Under the pieces are notes generated by a model. The model searched no databases. It worked only from the letters and a program-made list of their open reading frames with translations, and was not told the DNA's origin. The position numbers and the translations under genes are program-made. Positions 8,715 through 16,361 of a DNA stretch of 64,000 bases are shown piece after piece (positions within the stretch are counted from its first letter, which is position 1; the number at the start of each line of letters is the position of its first letter). The DNA comes from PXAP01 sp964421595. GTDB lineage: Bacteria; Bacteroidota; Bacteroidia; Bacteroidales; PUMT01. The DNA lies in contig CAYQXY010000012.1 in NCBI GenBank assembly GCA_964421595.1, positions 1-64,000 on the forward strand, read 5' to 3'.

Positions 8715-8996
8715 ATGTTTAAAACAAATGAATATTTTGATGGCAGGGTAAAATCCATTTCCTATGACACACCGGAAGGGCCTGCCTCAATTGGTGTTAT
8801 GGCTGACGGTGAATATGAATTCGGCACCTCTTCCAAAGAATATATGACAATTATTTCCGGAGAAATGAATGTTCTGCTGCCGGGTGAGAGCGACTGGAAG
8901 TTATTCAGTGAGACGGAAACCTTTATTATTCCTGCAGGGGCAAAGTTCAGGGTCAGAGTTACCAGGGATACCGGATACCGTTGTTATTACAGATGA
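8715..8996 (+). CDS. ppnP: Pyrimidine/purine nucleoside phosphorylase (PpnP)
   Basis: From the ATG at 8715 the product is 93 residues, the normal PpnP length, and begins MFKTNEYFDGRVKSI, closely following E. coli PpnP. The small cupin core is intact (GVMADGEYEFGTSS, MTIISGEMNVLLPG, FIIPAGAKFRVRV, ending RCYYR). The enzyme cleaves several nucleosides with phosphate to give the free base and ribose-1-phosphate. An upstream in-frame start at 8661 would add 18 residues that the family lacks. An AGGAGG lies about 30 bases upstream, too far for normal use. It sits 121 bases after aor on the same strand; a functional link is not obvious. Confidence 0.9.
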   Translation: MFKTNEYFDGRVKSISYDTPEGPASIGVMADGEYEFGTSSKEYMTIISGEMNVLLPGESDWKLFSETETFIIPAGAKFRVRVTRDTGYRCYYR

Positions 8997-9362
8997 CTTT
9001 CCAGGTTAACATACTTCATAATTCCTGAATTTTAAGCTTACTCAGGGATAATACATGGACCTGTCAATTTCTCGGACTGCACTCATTTACGCCGGGTGGG
9101 AGTTAGGGGCCTCAGTTTACACATGGCATCCAGCTCAATTATTCGAGAGGGAAAGTACTTAAATACGGGGGCAGCCAGGACTTCACAAAGGCCCCTGCTT
9201 TAAGAATTTATCTGAATAATATGAAGTTGGTTATAAGTAATTTACACTAACTAGTCAGGTAGTTGCCTCATGCGGATCAACCAGGGAATGTCCGTAACTT
9301 TGAGTGTGTCCGGGGTATTTTGAGTGCTTTGGTTTATAGGGTGTCCACCTGTTTATAATTAT
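8997..9362. promoter_or_regulatory. Leader/intergenic region upstream of wtpA
   Basis: 366 bases without a gene. AGGGGCCT at 9105-9112 is perfectly complementary to AGGCCCCT at 9189-9196 and could close a 76-base structured domain. A perfect -7 type box, TAACTTTG, lies at 9295-9302, which would start transcription after that structure. Either a promoter with upstream regulatory DNA or a structured RNA leader is possible; I cannot choose between them from sequence. Confidence 0.35.
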
Positions 9363-10322
9363 ATGCGATTAAATAATATACTGATTATTACTGCCGGAGT
9401 TTTGCTTATCTTCACTGCCTGCCGTCCTTCTCCCGGCACCCTGAGAATTATCCATGCAGGGAGCCTGGCAGTCCCTGTAAACGAGATAGTCGACTCTTTC
9501 ATGAAATATAATCCCGGAGAATTAATACAGACAGAAGCATGGGGAAGCAAAGCCGGAGCCCGAAGGATAAGCGACCTGAATATTCCCTGCGATGTTTTTA
9601 TTTCTGCCGATTATAAGGTGATTGATGATTTTCTTATCCCCTCCCATGCTTCATGGAACATTAGTTTTGCCGGAAATGAGATGTCAATTGTATATAACAG
9701 CAGTTCACGGTACGCCGGTGAGATAAGTTCCGAAAACTGGACTGAGATACTGCTAAGGGATGATGTAATATTCGGGCGTTCTGACCCTGATTCAGATCCG
9801 TGTGGTGCCAGGGCGATAATGACAATTAAACTTGCCGGCATGTTTTATGACAAACCAGAGCTTCCGGGTGAACTATTGTCCCGTCACCGGAACATGATTC
9901 GTCCCAAGGAGACCGATCTGCTTGCATTGCTTGAAACAAATACAGTAGATTATATTTTTCTCTATCGTTCGGTGGCCCTTCAGCACAATCTGGAGTATCT
10001 TGAGCTGCCGGATGAACTAAATCTCAGGGATCAGCGTCTGAATAGCTGGTATTCAAATGTCTCTGCTGAGTTGAGAGGTTCGAAACCTGGTGAGACGGTT
10101 ACAGAGAAAGGCCAGGCTATGGTGTACGGCATTACCATACCCGATGATGCTGAGAATGCCGACCTGGCCCTTAGGTTTGTCACATTTTTTTTATCAGAAA
10201 ACGGGGGACTCAGAATACTCCGGAAAAACGGACAAAATACAATAGTGCCATCATTTTCTTCAACATTTAAAAATATTCCGGATCAGTTAAGATCATTTGC
10301 ACTTGACGACAATCCTGATTAA
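9363..10322 (+). CDS. wtpA: Tungstate/molybdate-binding lipoprotein (WtpA)
   Basis: Starting at 9363 gives 319 residues with a short signal peptide and lipobox (LIFTAC). It is the extracytoplasmic binding protein of a WtpABC tungstate/molybdate ABC importer. Family features are HAGSLAVPVNEI at the start of the mature protein, EAWGSKAGARRISD, the DPDSDPCGARAIMT loop that is typical of WtpA (compare DPCGYR), and PKETDLLALLETNTVDYIFLY, which carries the carboxylate that caps the oxyanion. WtpA, unlike ModA, favours tungstate in Pyrococcus. The 13 residues before this start are absent from signal peptides of the family. The permease and ATPase genes follow. Confidence 0.92.
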   Translation: MRLNNILIITAGVLLIFTACRPSPGTLRIIHAGSLAVPVNEIVDSFMKYNPGELIQTEAWGSKAGARRISDLNIPCDVFISADYKVIDDFLIPSHASWNISFAGNEMSIVYNSSSRYAGEISSENWTEILLRDDVIFGRSDPDSDPCGARAIMTIKLAGMFYDKPELPGELLSRHRNMIRPKETDLLALLETNTVDYIFLYRSVALQHNLEYLELPDELNLRDQRLNSWYSNVSAELRGSKPGETVTEKGQAMVYGITIPDDAENADLALRFVTFFLSENGGLRILRKNGQNTIVPSFSSTFKNIPDQLRSFALDDNPD

Positions 10323-10443
10323 ATGGAAGCTGGCTTAGAGTAACTTCCAGGGATAAATTGAGGAAATTTCTTTATTTTGCATGTAAGGTTTCCGATTAGA
10401 AACGGACCTGCCACTGCATAATTAATAACCAGGAGCACAATAA

Positions 10444-11235
10444 ATGGAAAAGATCCATCCGCTTAATCTGTTGTTTATTTTCCTGGGAGGGTTAGTCCTC
10501 CTGTTTATCATTGCTCCCCTTGCCGGACTATTCCTTGCTACATCGCCCGCTGAACTTTTTGATACGGCTGTTGAAAAAGAAGTTGCCGGAAGCATATGGC
10601 TAACGGTGTGGACGTCAATGTCAGCTACCTTAATATTTGCACTTGCAGCCATACCATTTTCCTGGATCCTTGCACGAAAGAGTTTTCCTTTAAAACGGCT
10701 GGTGACTGCAATAATTGATGTGCCGGTTGTAATACCCCATTCGGCAGCCGGAATTGCAATTCTGGGACTGGTTTCGCGGGATACTATTGTGGGTCAGGCC
10801 GGGGAAAAGGTCGGATTGAGTTTTACCGGCAACCCTGCAGGTATTATTATTGCAATGGCTTTTGTCAGTATACCTTTTCTGATTAATGCCGCAAGGAACG
10901 GATTCGCGGCAGTTCCGGAAAAGCTGGAAAAAGCCGCCCATAATCTTGGAGCCTCCCATCTAAGGGTATTCTTTACAATAAGTCTGCCGCTGGCCTGGCG
11001 GTCTGTTCTCTCAGGAATGATAATGATGTGGGGCCGGGGAATGAGCGAATTTGGAGCAGTTATTATAGTTGCATACCATCCGATGGTAGCTCCTGTTCTT
11101 ATATGGGAGCGGTTCACTTCATACGGACTGGCTTATGCAAGGCCGGTGGCAGTAGTTTTTATCATAGTGTGCCTCATTCTTTTTGTTCTCATGCGATTGC
11201 TTTCAACCAGGTATGACAATGTTAAAAATCAGTAA
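10444..11235 (+). CDS. wtpB: Tungstate/molybdate ABC transporter permease (WtpB/ModB-like)
   Basis: 263 residues, about six membrane helices, with the ABC permease EAA loop visible as KAAHNLGASHLRVFFTISLP followed by LAWRSVLSGMIMMWGRGMSEFGA. The latter WGRGMSEFGAVIIVAYHP stretch is characteristic of molybdate/tungstate/sulfate permeases. It forms the channel of the importer with WtpA and WtpC. The gene follows wtpA by 121 bases, and its last 23 bases overlap the start of wtpC, so coupling of permease and ATPase synthesis is likely. Confidence 0.92.
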   Translation: MEKIHPLNLLFIFLGGLVLLFIIAPLAGLFLATSPAELFDTAVEKEVAGSIWLTVWTSMSATLIFALAAIPFSWILARKSFPLKRLVTAIIDVPVVIPHSAAGIAILGLVSRDTIVGQAGEKVGLSFTGNPAGIIIAMAFVSIPFLINAARNGFAAVPEKLEKAAHNLGASHLRVFFTISLPLAWRSVLSGMIMMWGRGMSEFGAVIIVAYHPMVAPVLIWERFTSYGLAYARPVAVVFIIVCLILFVLMRLLSTRYDNVKNQ

Positions 11236-12271
11236 TTTATCTGTAAAGCTTGGTCTGTTTGAACTCAGGGATATAACTTTCGAAGTTGCACGCGGAGAAT
11301 ATTTTGTGCTGCTTGGAATGTCAGGAGCAGGGAAGTCGGTGCTGCTGAGGATGATCAGCGGACTTACACAAGCTGATACGGGTGAAATAGTATTAAACGG
11401 GAAGCTTATCAGCAACGAAAAGATACAAAAGCGCAGGGTGGGAATGGTTTTTCAGGATTCAGTCCTTTTCCCGCATATGGATGTCTATAGTAATATAGCT
11501 TATCCCTTGAGAATAAGGAGTTTCGGGAGAGAAGCCATTAAGAGGAAGGTTGGAGAACTTGCAGAACTTACAAATGTTAATCATCTTCTGAAGCGTTTTC
11601 CACAGAATCTTTCAGGTGGTGAATCACAAAGGGTTGCACTTGCAAGAATCCTGGCAACTGAGCCGGACTGCCTGCTGCTTGACGAACCTCTTTCATCGCT
11701 TGACGTTCAGCTTCGCGGTGAGCTGCGGTCTTTGCTCAGGAGAATTAATGAGAATGGACAGACAATCGTACATGTAACACATGATTATGAGGAAGCAGTA
11801 CTTCTCGCTCACAGGATTGGTGTTATTGAGCAGGGTACAATAGTGCAGACCGGGGAACCCCGGAATGTCTTTCATCATCCAAAGTCTGAATTTGTGGCGC
11901 GTTTTGTGGGAATCAGGAACTTTTTTCCCGGCGAGTTGATTGACCGGGGTAGTTCAATGAAAATCTTCAGATCCGGCCAGACTGAATTCAGTTTGCTTAG
12001 TGATGAACCACCAGGCGAAGGGTTTATAGTAATTAGAGCTGAAGATATTGTTCTATCCGGACACAGTGCTTCTTCATCGGCAATAAATATTTTTAGCGGA
12101 AAGGTAGTTAGCCTGGAACCAGCAAGATTAGGTACTGAGGTTATAGCAGATACAGGAGTTATGCTGGCAGCTCTCGTGACTGATGAGTCGGTTGATTCAC
12201 TGAAATTAAATACCGGCAGTAAGGTATGGCTGAGCTTTAAGGCATCGGCAATCAGATACATAAAAAAATGA
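11213..12271 (+). CDS. wtpC: Tungstate/molybdate ABC transporter ATPase (WtpC)
   Basis: About 352 residues from the ATG at 11213 (another ATG two codons on). Walker A is GMSGAGKSV, the signature is LSGGESQRVALARIL, Walker B is CLLLDEPLSSLD, and the switch His is in HVTHDYEEA, so it should be an active ATPase. The last 110 residues form a TOBE-like/MopI-type extension (FFPGELIDR...) as in ModC/PotA transporters, which may sense the oxyanion. An earlier in-frame start at 11183 would lie within wtpB and adds residues the family lacks. Its stop overlaps the next gene by 4 bases (ATGA). Confidence 0.92.
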   Translation: MTMLKISNLSVKLGLFELRDITFEVARGEYFVLLGMSGAGKSVLLRMISGLTQADTGEIVLNGKLISNEKIQKRRVGMVFQDSVLFPHMDVYSNIAYPLRIRSFGREAIKRKVGELAELTNVNHLLKRFPQNLSGGESQRVALARILATEPDCLLLDEPLSSLDVQLRGELRSLLRRINENGQTIVHVTHDYEEAVLLAHRIGVIEQGTIVQTGEPRNVFHHPKSEFVARFVGIRNFFPGELIDRGSSMKIFRSGQTEFSLLSDEPPGEGFIVIRAEDIVLSGHSASSSAINIFSGKVVSLEPARLGTEVIADTGVMLAALVTDESVDSLKLNTGSKVWLSFKASAIRYIKK

Positions 12272-12813
12272 TGGAACTCTCTAATATGCTTATCATTGGC
12301 GGCGCGAGCCGGAATGTTGGAAAGACGGAGCTGGTTTGCGGACTCATACGGAGGCTTGGTCAGGAAAATCCAATAATCAGCCTTAAAATTTCAGGCATTA
12401 ATCCCGGTTCGGATCCCCTTCACGGAGATCACGGACCTCCACCCGAAAAATTTCATCTACTGGAAGAGACCAGTACAAAGGGACTGAAGGATAGTTCCAA
12501 AATGTTGCTTGCCGGCGCTTCAAAAGCTTTTTATCTGCGAACAAGGGATGAGTATCTGCAAGAAGCGTTAGATTATTTTTTTTCTGTTGCAGACAAGGGT
12601 TCTGTTATTATCTGCGAATCGATTCTTGTTCGCAGACTGATAATTCCGGGTCTTTTTATAATTATCAGGAGCATTAGCGAAGAGTCTGTAAAAAAATCGC
12701 TTGGGGAGGTGCAGCATCTGGCCGACCTGACAATTGTTTCTGACGGAAGAAGCTTTTGTCCCGATCCGTCAGTTATATGCCTGGAAGGAAACACCTGGCG
12801 GATTTGTAAATAG
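12268..12813 (+). CDS. MobB-like P-loop NTPase
   Basis: A 181-residue protein with an N-terminal Walker A (IIGGASRNVGKTEL) of the kind seen in MobB and related small GTP/ATP-binding proteins. The overlap of 4 bases with wtpC and the moeA-moaA-moaC genes just downstream argue for a role in pterin cofactor maturation or metal handling. The remainder is not strongly MobB-like: there is no obvious MobB dimer signature and the sequence after residue 120 is divergent. It may bind a nucleotide while assisting MoeA or cofactor delivery; this is inference from place and P-loop only. Confidence 0.65.
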   Translation: MMELSNMLIIGGASRNVGKTELVCGLIRRLGQENPIISLKISGINPGSDPLHGDHGPPPEKFHLLEETSTKGLKDSSKMLLAGASKAFYLRTRDEYLQEALDYFFSVADKGSVIICESILVRRLIIPGLFIIIRSISEESVKKSLGEVQHLADLTIVSDGRSFCPDPSVICLEGNTWRICK

Positions 12814-12876
12814 TCGTGAAGTTCAGCGTGATGACTGATCTGTAATGAGCTGCACAAGTTTTAGCGCGTAATTTAG

Positions 12877-12884
12877 TATTTTTG
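12877..12884 (+). promoter_or_regulatory. Candidate -7 box upstream of moeA
   Basis: TATTTTTG fits TAnnTTTG and lies 26 bases before the moeA ATG, within the 96-base gap after the MobB-like gene. No good -33 box is seen at the expected distance. It could give moeA-moaA-moaC a promoter separate from wtpABC. Confidence 0.3.
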
Positions 12885-12909
12885 CTGTCTGAATATAAAT
12901 ACCCTACTG

Positions 12910-14085
12910 ATGATTGCCTTTGAAGATGCTATGAAAATAATTGGCAGTGAACCTGTTTCAACTGCTATAGAGGAGACTGACCTTAACGCTTCACTGGGAA
13001 GGGTTCTTGCAGAGGATGTTATTTCAGATACCGATATGCCTCCTTTCGACAGATCGGCTATGGATGGTTATGCATGCAGGAGGTCAGATCTGGGCGAAAG
13101 GCTTGAAATTGTCGGGACAATAACTGCCGGCGGGGCCCCGGGAAAACCTGTCGGGAAGAACCAGTGCACCAAAATAATGACAGGAGCACAGGTGCCCGAT
13201 GGAGCCGATTGTGTTGTAATGGTTGAGCATACGATAAATGATGGCGACAATCATGTGATATTTACCGGATCACAGACAGCAGATAATATATCATTCAGGG
13301 CAGAAGATGTCTGGAAAGGAGATGTATTGCTTTCGCGGGGATGCCTGATCAGGCCTCAGCACATAGCCATTTTGGCTTCTGCAGGTTGCACATCCCCTGT
13401 TGTTTACGTCATGCCACGTATAACAGTGCTTACCACAGGTAATGAGATAGTTGAACCCTGCGAAAAACTGGCCGGATCATTAATTCGCAACAGCAATGGT
13501 CCGCAACTTATGGCACAGGTCCGAATGGCAGGGGGACATGCGAATTACGGGGGTATCGTGAGAGATACAAAGGAAGATTTGCATGTGGCTGTGAAGGCTG
13601 CAGTTGAAGCATCAGATATTGTTATTATTACCGGCGGGGTTTCAATGGGAGATTTTGATTTTGTTCCTGCGGTTTTAAAGGATTACGGGATTCGGCTTTT
13701 TTTTGAGAAGGTTGCAGTTAAACCTGGCAGGCCAACACTTTTCGGCAGAAAGGATGATGTTTTTGTTTTTGGCCTCCCCGGTAATCCTGTCTCATCATTC
13801 ACTATTTTTGAGCTTATGGTCAAGCCGCTAATCTACAGGATGATGGGTTATGCTTTCTCTGCCCCTGTAATAAAATTGCCTATGGGAGTTGATTTTTCAA
13901 GAAGAAAGGCTGACCGTATATCCTGGATCCCGGTAATAGTTGATAAGGAAGGGCAGGTTTTTACGGCAAACTATCATGGGTCGGCCCATATCCATGCACT
14001 CCACCAGGCCAATGGAATGCTGGGAGTTCCTGCCGGGATTTTTTCATATAAAAAAGGAGATATTGTAAATGTTAGACAGATATAA
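12910..14085 (+). CDS. moeA: Molybdopterin molybdotransferase (MoeA)
   Basis: 391 residues, the normal MoeA size. MoeA inserts molybdate (or tungstate in related enzymes) into adenylylated pterin. Motifs run in order: ETDLNASLGRVLAEDV, PPFDRSAMDGYA, KIMTGAQVPDGADCVVMVE, SRGCLIRPQHIAILASAG, the catalytic-domain TTGNEIVEP, ITGGVSMGDFDFVPAVL, KVAVKPGRPTLFG and GLPGNPVSSFTIFELMVKP, followed by the C-terminal barrel. Everything needed seems present. It overlaps moaA by 17 bases. With wtpABC upstream, it may be the tungstate-loading enzyme for the nearby AOR. Confidence 0.95.
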   Translation: MIAFEDAMKIIGSEPVSTAIEETDLNASLGRVLAEDVISDTDMPPFDRSAMDGYACRRSDLGERLEIVGTITAGGAPGKPVGKNQCTKIMTGAQVPDGADCVVMVEHTINDGDNHVIFTGSQTADNISFRAEDVWKGDVLLSRGCLIRPQHIAILASAGCTSPVVYVMPRITVLTTGNEIVEPCEKLAGSLIRNSNGPQLMAQVRMAGGHANYGGIVRDTKEDLHVAVKAAVEASDIVIITGGVSMGDFDFVPAVLKDYGIRLFFEKVAVKPGRPTLFGRKDDVFVFGLPGNPVSSFTIFELMVKPLIYRMMGYAFSAPVIKLPMGVDFSRRKADRISWIPVIVDKEGQVFTANYHGSAHIHALHQANGMLGVPAGIFSYKKGDIVNVRQI

Positions 14086-14869
14086 CCGGAATATAAATTA
14101 TCTAAGGATCTCTGTTACTGACCGCTGTAACCTTCGTTGCAGGTATTGTATGCCGTGCGAAGATTTTGTAATGCTCTCTCACAACGATATTCTTACTTTT
14201 GATGAGATAACTGAGGTGGTGCGGTGCGCATCAGATATGGGGATAGTCAAAGTCAGGCTGACCGGTGGTGAACCCCTGGTAAGGCGTGATGTAGTGGAGC
14301 TGGTTAAAATGATTTCGGCTGTTCCCGGTATTATTGATCTTGGAATGACGACTAATGGAATTCTCCTTGAAAGATTTGCAGCCCAATTATCTGAGGCCGG
14401 GCTTGACAGGATTAATGTAAGTCTCGATACCATGGATGCCGGAAAGTATTCTGAGCTTACTGCCGGCGGCGATATTTCAATGGTATTCAGAGGAATTGAA
14501 GCTGCCTTAAAAGCCGGACTTGATCCCGTTAAGATCAACTGCGTAATAGAAAATTCATCTGATGAACCTGATGCACTGGCGGTTAAAAGATACGGGGAGG
14601 AGAATGGTTTGAATGTCAGGTTTATTCATCAGATGAACCTTGGAGAGGGTGAGTTTTCAATTGTTGAAGGAGGGGCAGGGGGGGATTGCAAAATATGTAA
14701 CCGCCTAAGGTTGACAGCCAATGGTATGGTTAAGCCCTGCCTGTTCAGTGATGTCGCTTTTAATGTTAGAAACATGGGGGCTAAGGAAGCATTGACTGCA
14801 GCGCTTTTTTCAAAACCGGAAAGTGGTACAAATTGTGTCAATAATCAGTTTTATAATATTGGTGGCTGA
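14069..14869 (+). CDS. moaA: GTP 3',8-cyclase (MoaA), compact form
   Basis: A radical SAM enzyme that starts pterin cofactor synthesis by rearranging GTP. The first cluster is bound by Cys20, Cys24 and Cys27 (TDRCNLRCRYCMP); TGGEPLVRRD and the MTTNGILL strand follow. The second cluster ligands are present as CKICNRLRLTANGMVKPC (CX2CX13C), and the essential C-terminal Gly-Gly is there (NIGG). At 266 residues it is about 60 shorter than usual MoaA (about 330). The loss falls mainly between the RFIHQMNLGEG strand and the second cluster, and near the C-terminus. Catalytic parts look intact, so it is probably active. Confidence 0.92.
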   Translation: MLDRYNRNINYLRISVTDRCNLRCRYCMPCEDFVMLSHNDILTFDEITEVVRCASDMGIVKVRLTGGEPLVRRDVVELVKMISAVPGIIDLGMTTNGILLERFAAQLSEAGLDRINVSLDTMDAGKYSELTAGGDISMVFRGIEAALKAGLDPVKINCVIENSSDEPDALAVKRYGEENGLNVRFIHQMNLGEGEFSIVEGGAGGDCKICNRLRLTANGMVKPCLFSDVAFNVRNMGAKEALTAALFSKPESGTNCVNNQFYNIGG

Positions 14870-14894
14870 TTGACAATGTTAATTGAATATTCAA

Positions 14895-15404
14895 ATGGAT
14901 AAAAAATTATCTCATACAGACGATACAGGGAGCGCCAGGATGGTTGATGTCGGGCACAAGCCGATTCAGCAGCGGACTGCAACGGCCATTGGTTTTATAA
15001 GAATGCAGCATGCTACCCTGGAGCTGGTCAGGAAGAATGTAATTAAGAAGGGAGATGTTCTGACGGTAGCTGAAATAGCAGGCATACAGGCAGCAAAGCT
15101 TACCCCGTCACTTATACCCCTGTGTCACCCGCTTCCCCTTACCAGTGTACAGGTGAAGACAAGTATTAAGGCTGAGGGAGTTGAGGTGCGGGCTGAATGC
15201 AGGTGCACCGGGCAGACGGGAATTGAGATGGAGGCGCTCACCGCAGTAAGCGTGGCATTACTTACTATTTATGATATGTGCAAGGCGGTTGACAAGTTTA
15301 TGATAATTGAAGGCATTACCCTGACAGACAAATCCAAAAAGGATATCAGTATATCGGGGAATATAAAAAGCGATGAGTCTTCCATGAACCAGGGTGCACA
15401 ATAA
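14895..15404 (+). CDS. moaC: Cyclic pyranopterin monophosphate synthase (MoaC)
   Basis: 169 residues from the ATG at 14895; an in-frame TTG at 14883 is a less likely start. MoaC converts the MoaA product to cyclic pyranopterin monophosphate. Signature sequences are ARMVDVGHKPIQQRTATA, LIPLCHPLPLTSVQV with the catalytic-site His-Pro, and GIEMEALTAVSVALLTIYDMCKA. The gene follows moaA by 25 bases. Its last codons (SMNQGAQ) lie inside a copy of the dispersed repeat described at 15382, so the C-terminal tail has probably been altered or supplied by that element. Confidence 0.95.
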   Translation: MDKKLSHTDDTGSARMVDVGHKPIQQRTATAIGFIRMQHATLELVRKNVIKKGDVLTVAEIAGIQAAKLTPSLIPLCHPLPLTSVQVKTSIKAEGVEVRAECRCTGQTGIEMEALTAVSVALLTIYDMCKAVDKFMIIEGITLTDKSKKDISISGNIKSDESSMNQGAQ

Positions 15405-15440
15405 ATCCAGAGATAAAGCATGGGTGATCCAGGAGTTGTA
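15382..15440 (+). repeat. Dispersed repeat, copy D (5' half), overlapping the moaC stop
   Basis: ccatgaaccagggtgcacaa begins inside moaC and continues through atgggtgatccaggag. It aligns with the copy at 32518 (ccacgaaccagggctcacaa ... atgggtgatctatcgg) with a similar spacing between the two blocks. It supplies the final codons and stop of moaC. Confidence 0.55.
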
Positions 15441-15507
15441 ATAACCTGACTGGTAAAGGTCTGTTGCTTATATTTGGATTTTTGACTTTAGATAATATAG
15501 ATATATG

Positions 15508-15696
15508 CCACGAACCAGGGCACATAAAGGAAATAATTCTACATCTGATCAATATTGATAAATGAACATTATATTGTATGCAGAATCGACCGTAGGTCAA
15601 TAATCCATTGGTGATTCATCGGAATTGAAATACCAGATATGAATTACCCGTTAATTTAAATATTTGATTATTAATCTGATTAACCAACTTTATACA
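15508..15696 (+). repeat. Dispersed repeat, copy A, upstream of the pyrophosphatase gene
   Basis: Starts ccacgaaccagggcacataa, then carries about 60 bases not found in the copy at 32518, then resumes with ccattggtgattcatcgg and aattgaaataccagatatga and ends in an AT-rich ttgattattaatctgattaa stretch just before the ATG at 15698. The 3' half matches the copy at 32518 closely. It forms most of the 293-base moaC-ppa gap. Confidence 0.7.
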
Positions 15697-15697
15697 G

Positions 15698-16348
15698 ATG
15701 AATAACCGTTTACCGGGCTACAGGCAATCTTCTTTGCTTCTGATGCTGATATTCCTCCTTTCAATTGAAGGATGTGGCAATAAGCAAATGCGGAATTTCA
15801 ATGCAATACCTGCTTTTACTCAAAATCATGTGAATGCTGTAATTGAGATTCCGGCCGGGACAAATCAAAAGCTGGAGTATAATATAGAGAAAAAAATGTT
15901 TCTGGTTGAACAATCAAATGGTTCTGAGCAGATCATAGACTTTCTTCCCAGTCCGGGTAATTATGGTTTCGTGCCGGGAACATTTCTTGACCCTGTAATG
16001 GGTGGTAATGGTGACCCGATCGATATCCTGATCTTATCAGAGAGTTTACCTACAGGAACAATAATAGAGGTAATACCATTACTTATTCTCTATTTTACCA
16101 TCGACCCCGGAGTCAACAGCCCGGTTACGGTACCAAAGATAATAGCTGTTCCTGCCAGTGAAGGGTTACGCATTATCAATGCGGTTAATTATGAGGAGTT
16201 GTTTGATAATTATCCTGAAATTGTCGATATCCTTACTATATGGTTCCAGAGGTATAATAAGGAAGCCGGACCAATTGAACTTAAGGCGATGGGTGACGGC
16301 GAGGTGGCTGTAAATGAAATCAGGAAATGGGACATAATGCGCTTTTAA
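15698..16348 (+). CDS. Lipoprotein family I inorganic pyrophosphatase homologue, altered active site
   Basis: 216 residues with a signal peptide and probable lipobox (LLSIEGC, Cys26), then a family I pyrophosphatase fold: AVIEIPAGTNQKLEY, SPGNYGFVPGT, GNGDPIDILIL and PKIIAVP. Compared with E. coli Ppa, Asp67 and Asp70 of DGDPVD are kept (Asp106, Asp109), but the metal ligand Asp65 is Asn104 and the residue at Asp102 is Val145. The Arg43 position also seems to be Gln. Active enzymes normally keep these. It may be weak, altered or a non-catalytic lipoprotein. It lies between moaC and the MOSC-MogA gene (13-base gap), a curious place for a secreted protein. Confidence 0.75.
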   Translation: MNNRLPGYRQSSLLLMLIFLLSIEGCGNKQMRNFNAIPAFTQNHVNAVIEIPAGTNQKLEYNIEKKMFLVEQSNGSEQIIDFLPSPGNYGFVPGTFLDPVMGGNGDPIDILILSESLPTGTIIEVIPLLILYFTIDPGVNSPVTVPKIIAVPASEGLRIINAVNYEELFDNYPEIVDILTIWFQRYNKEAGPIELKAMGDGEVAVNEIRKWDIMRF

Positions 16349-16361
16349 TTATAGTTTGACA

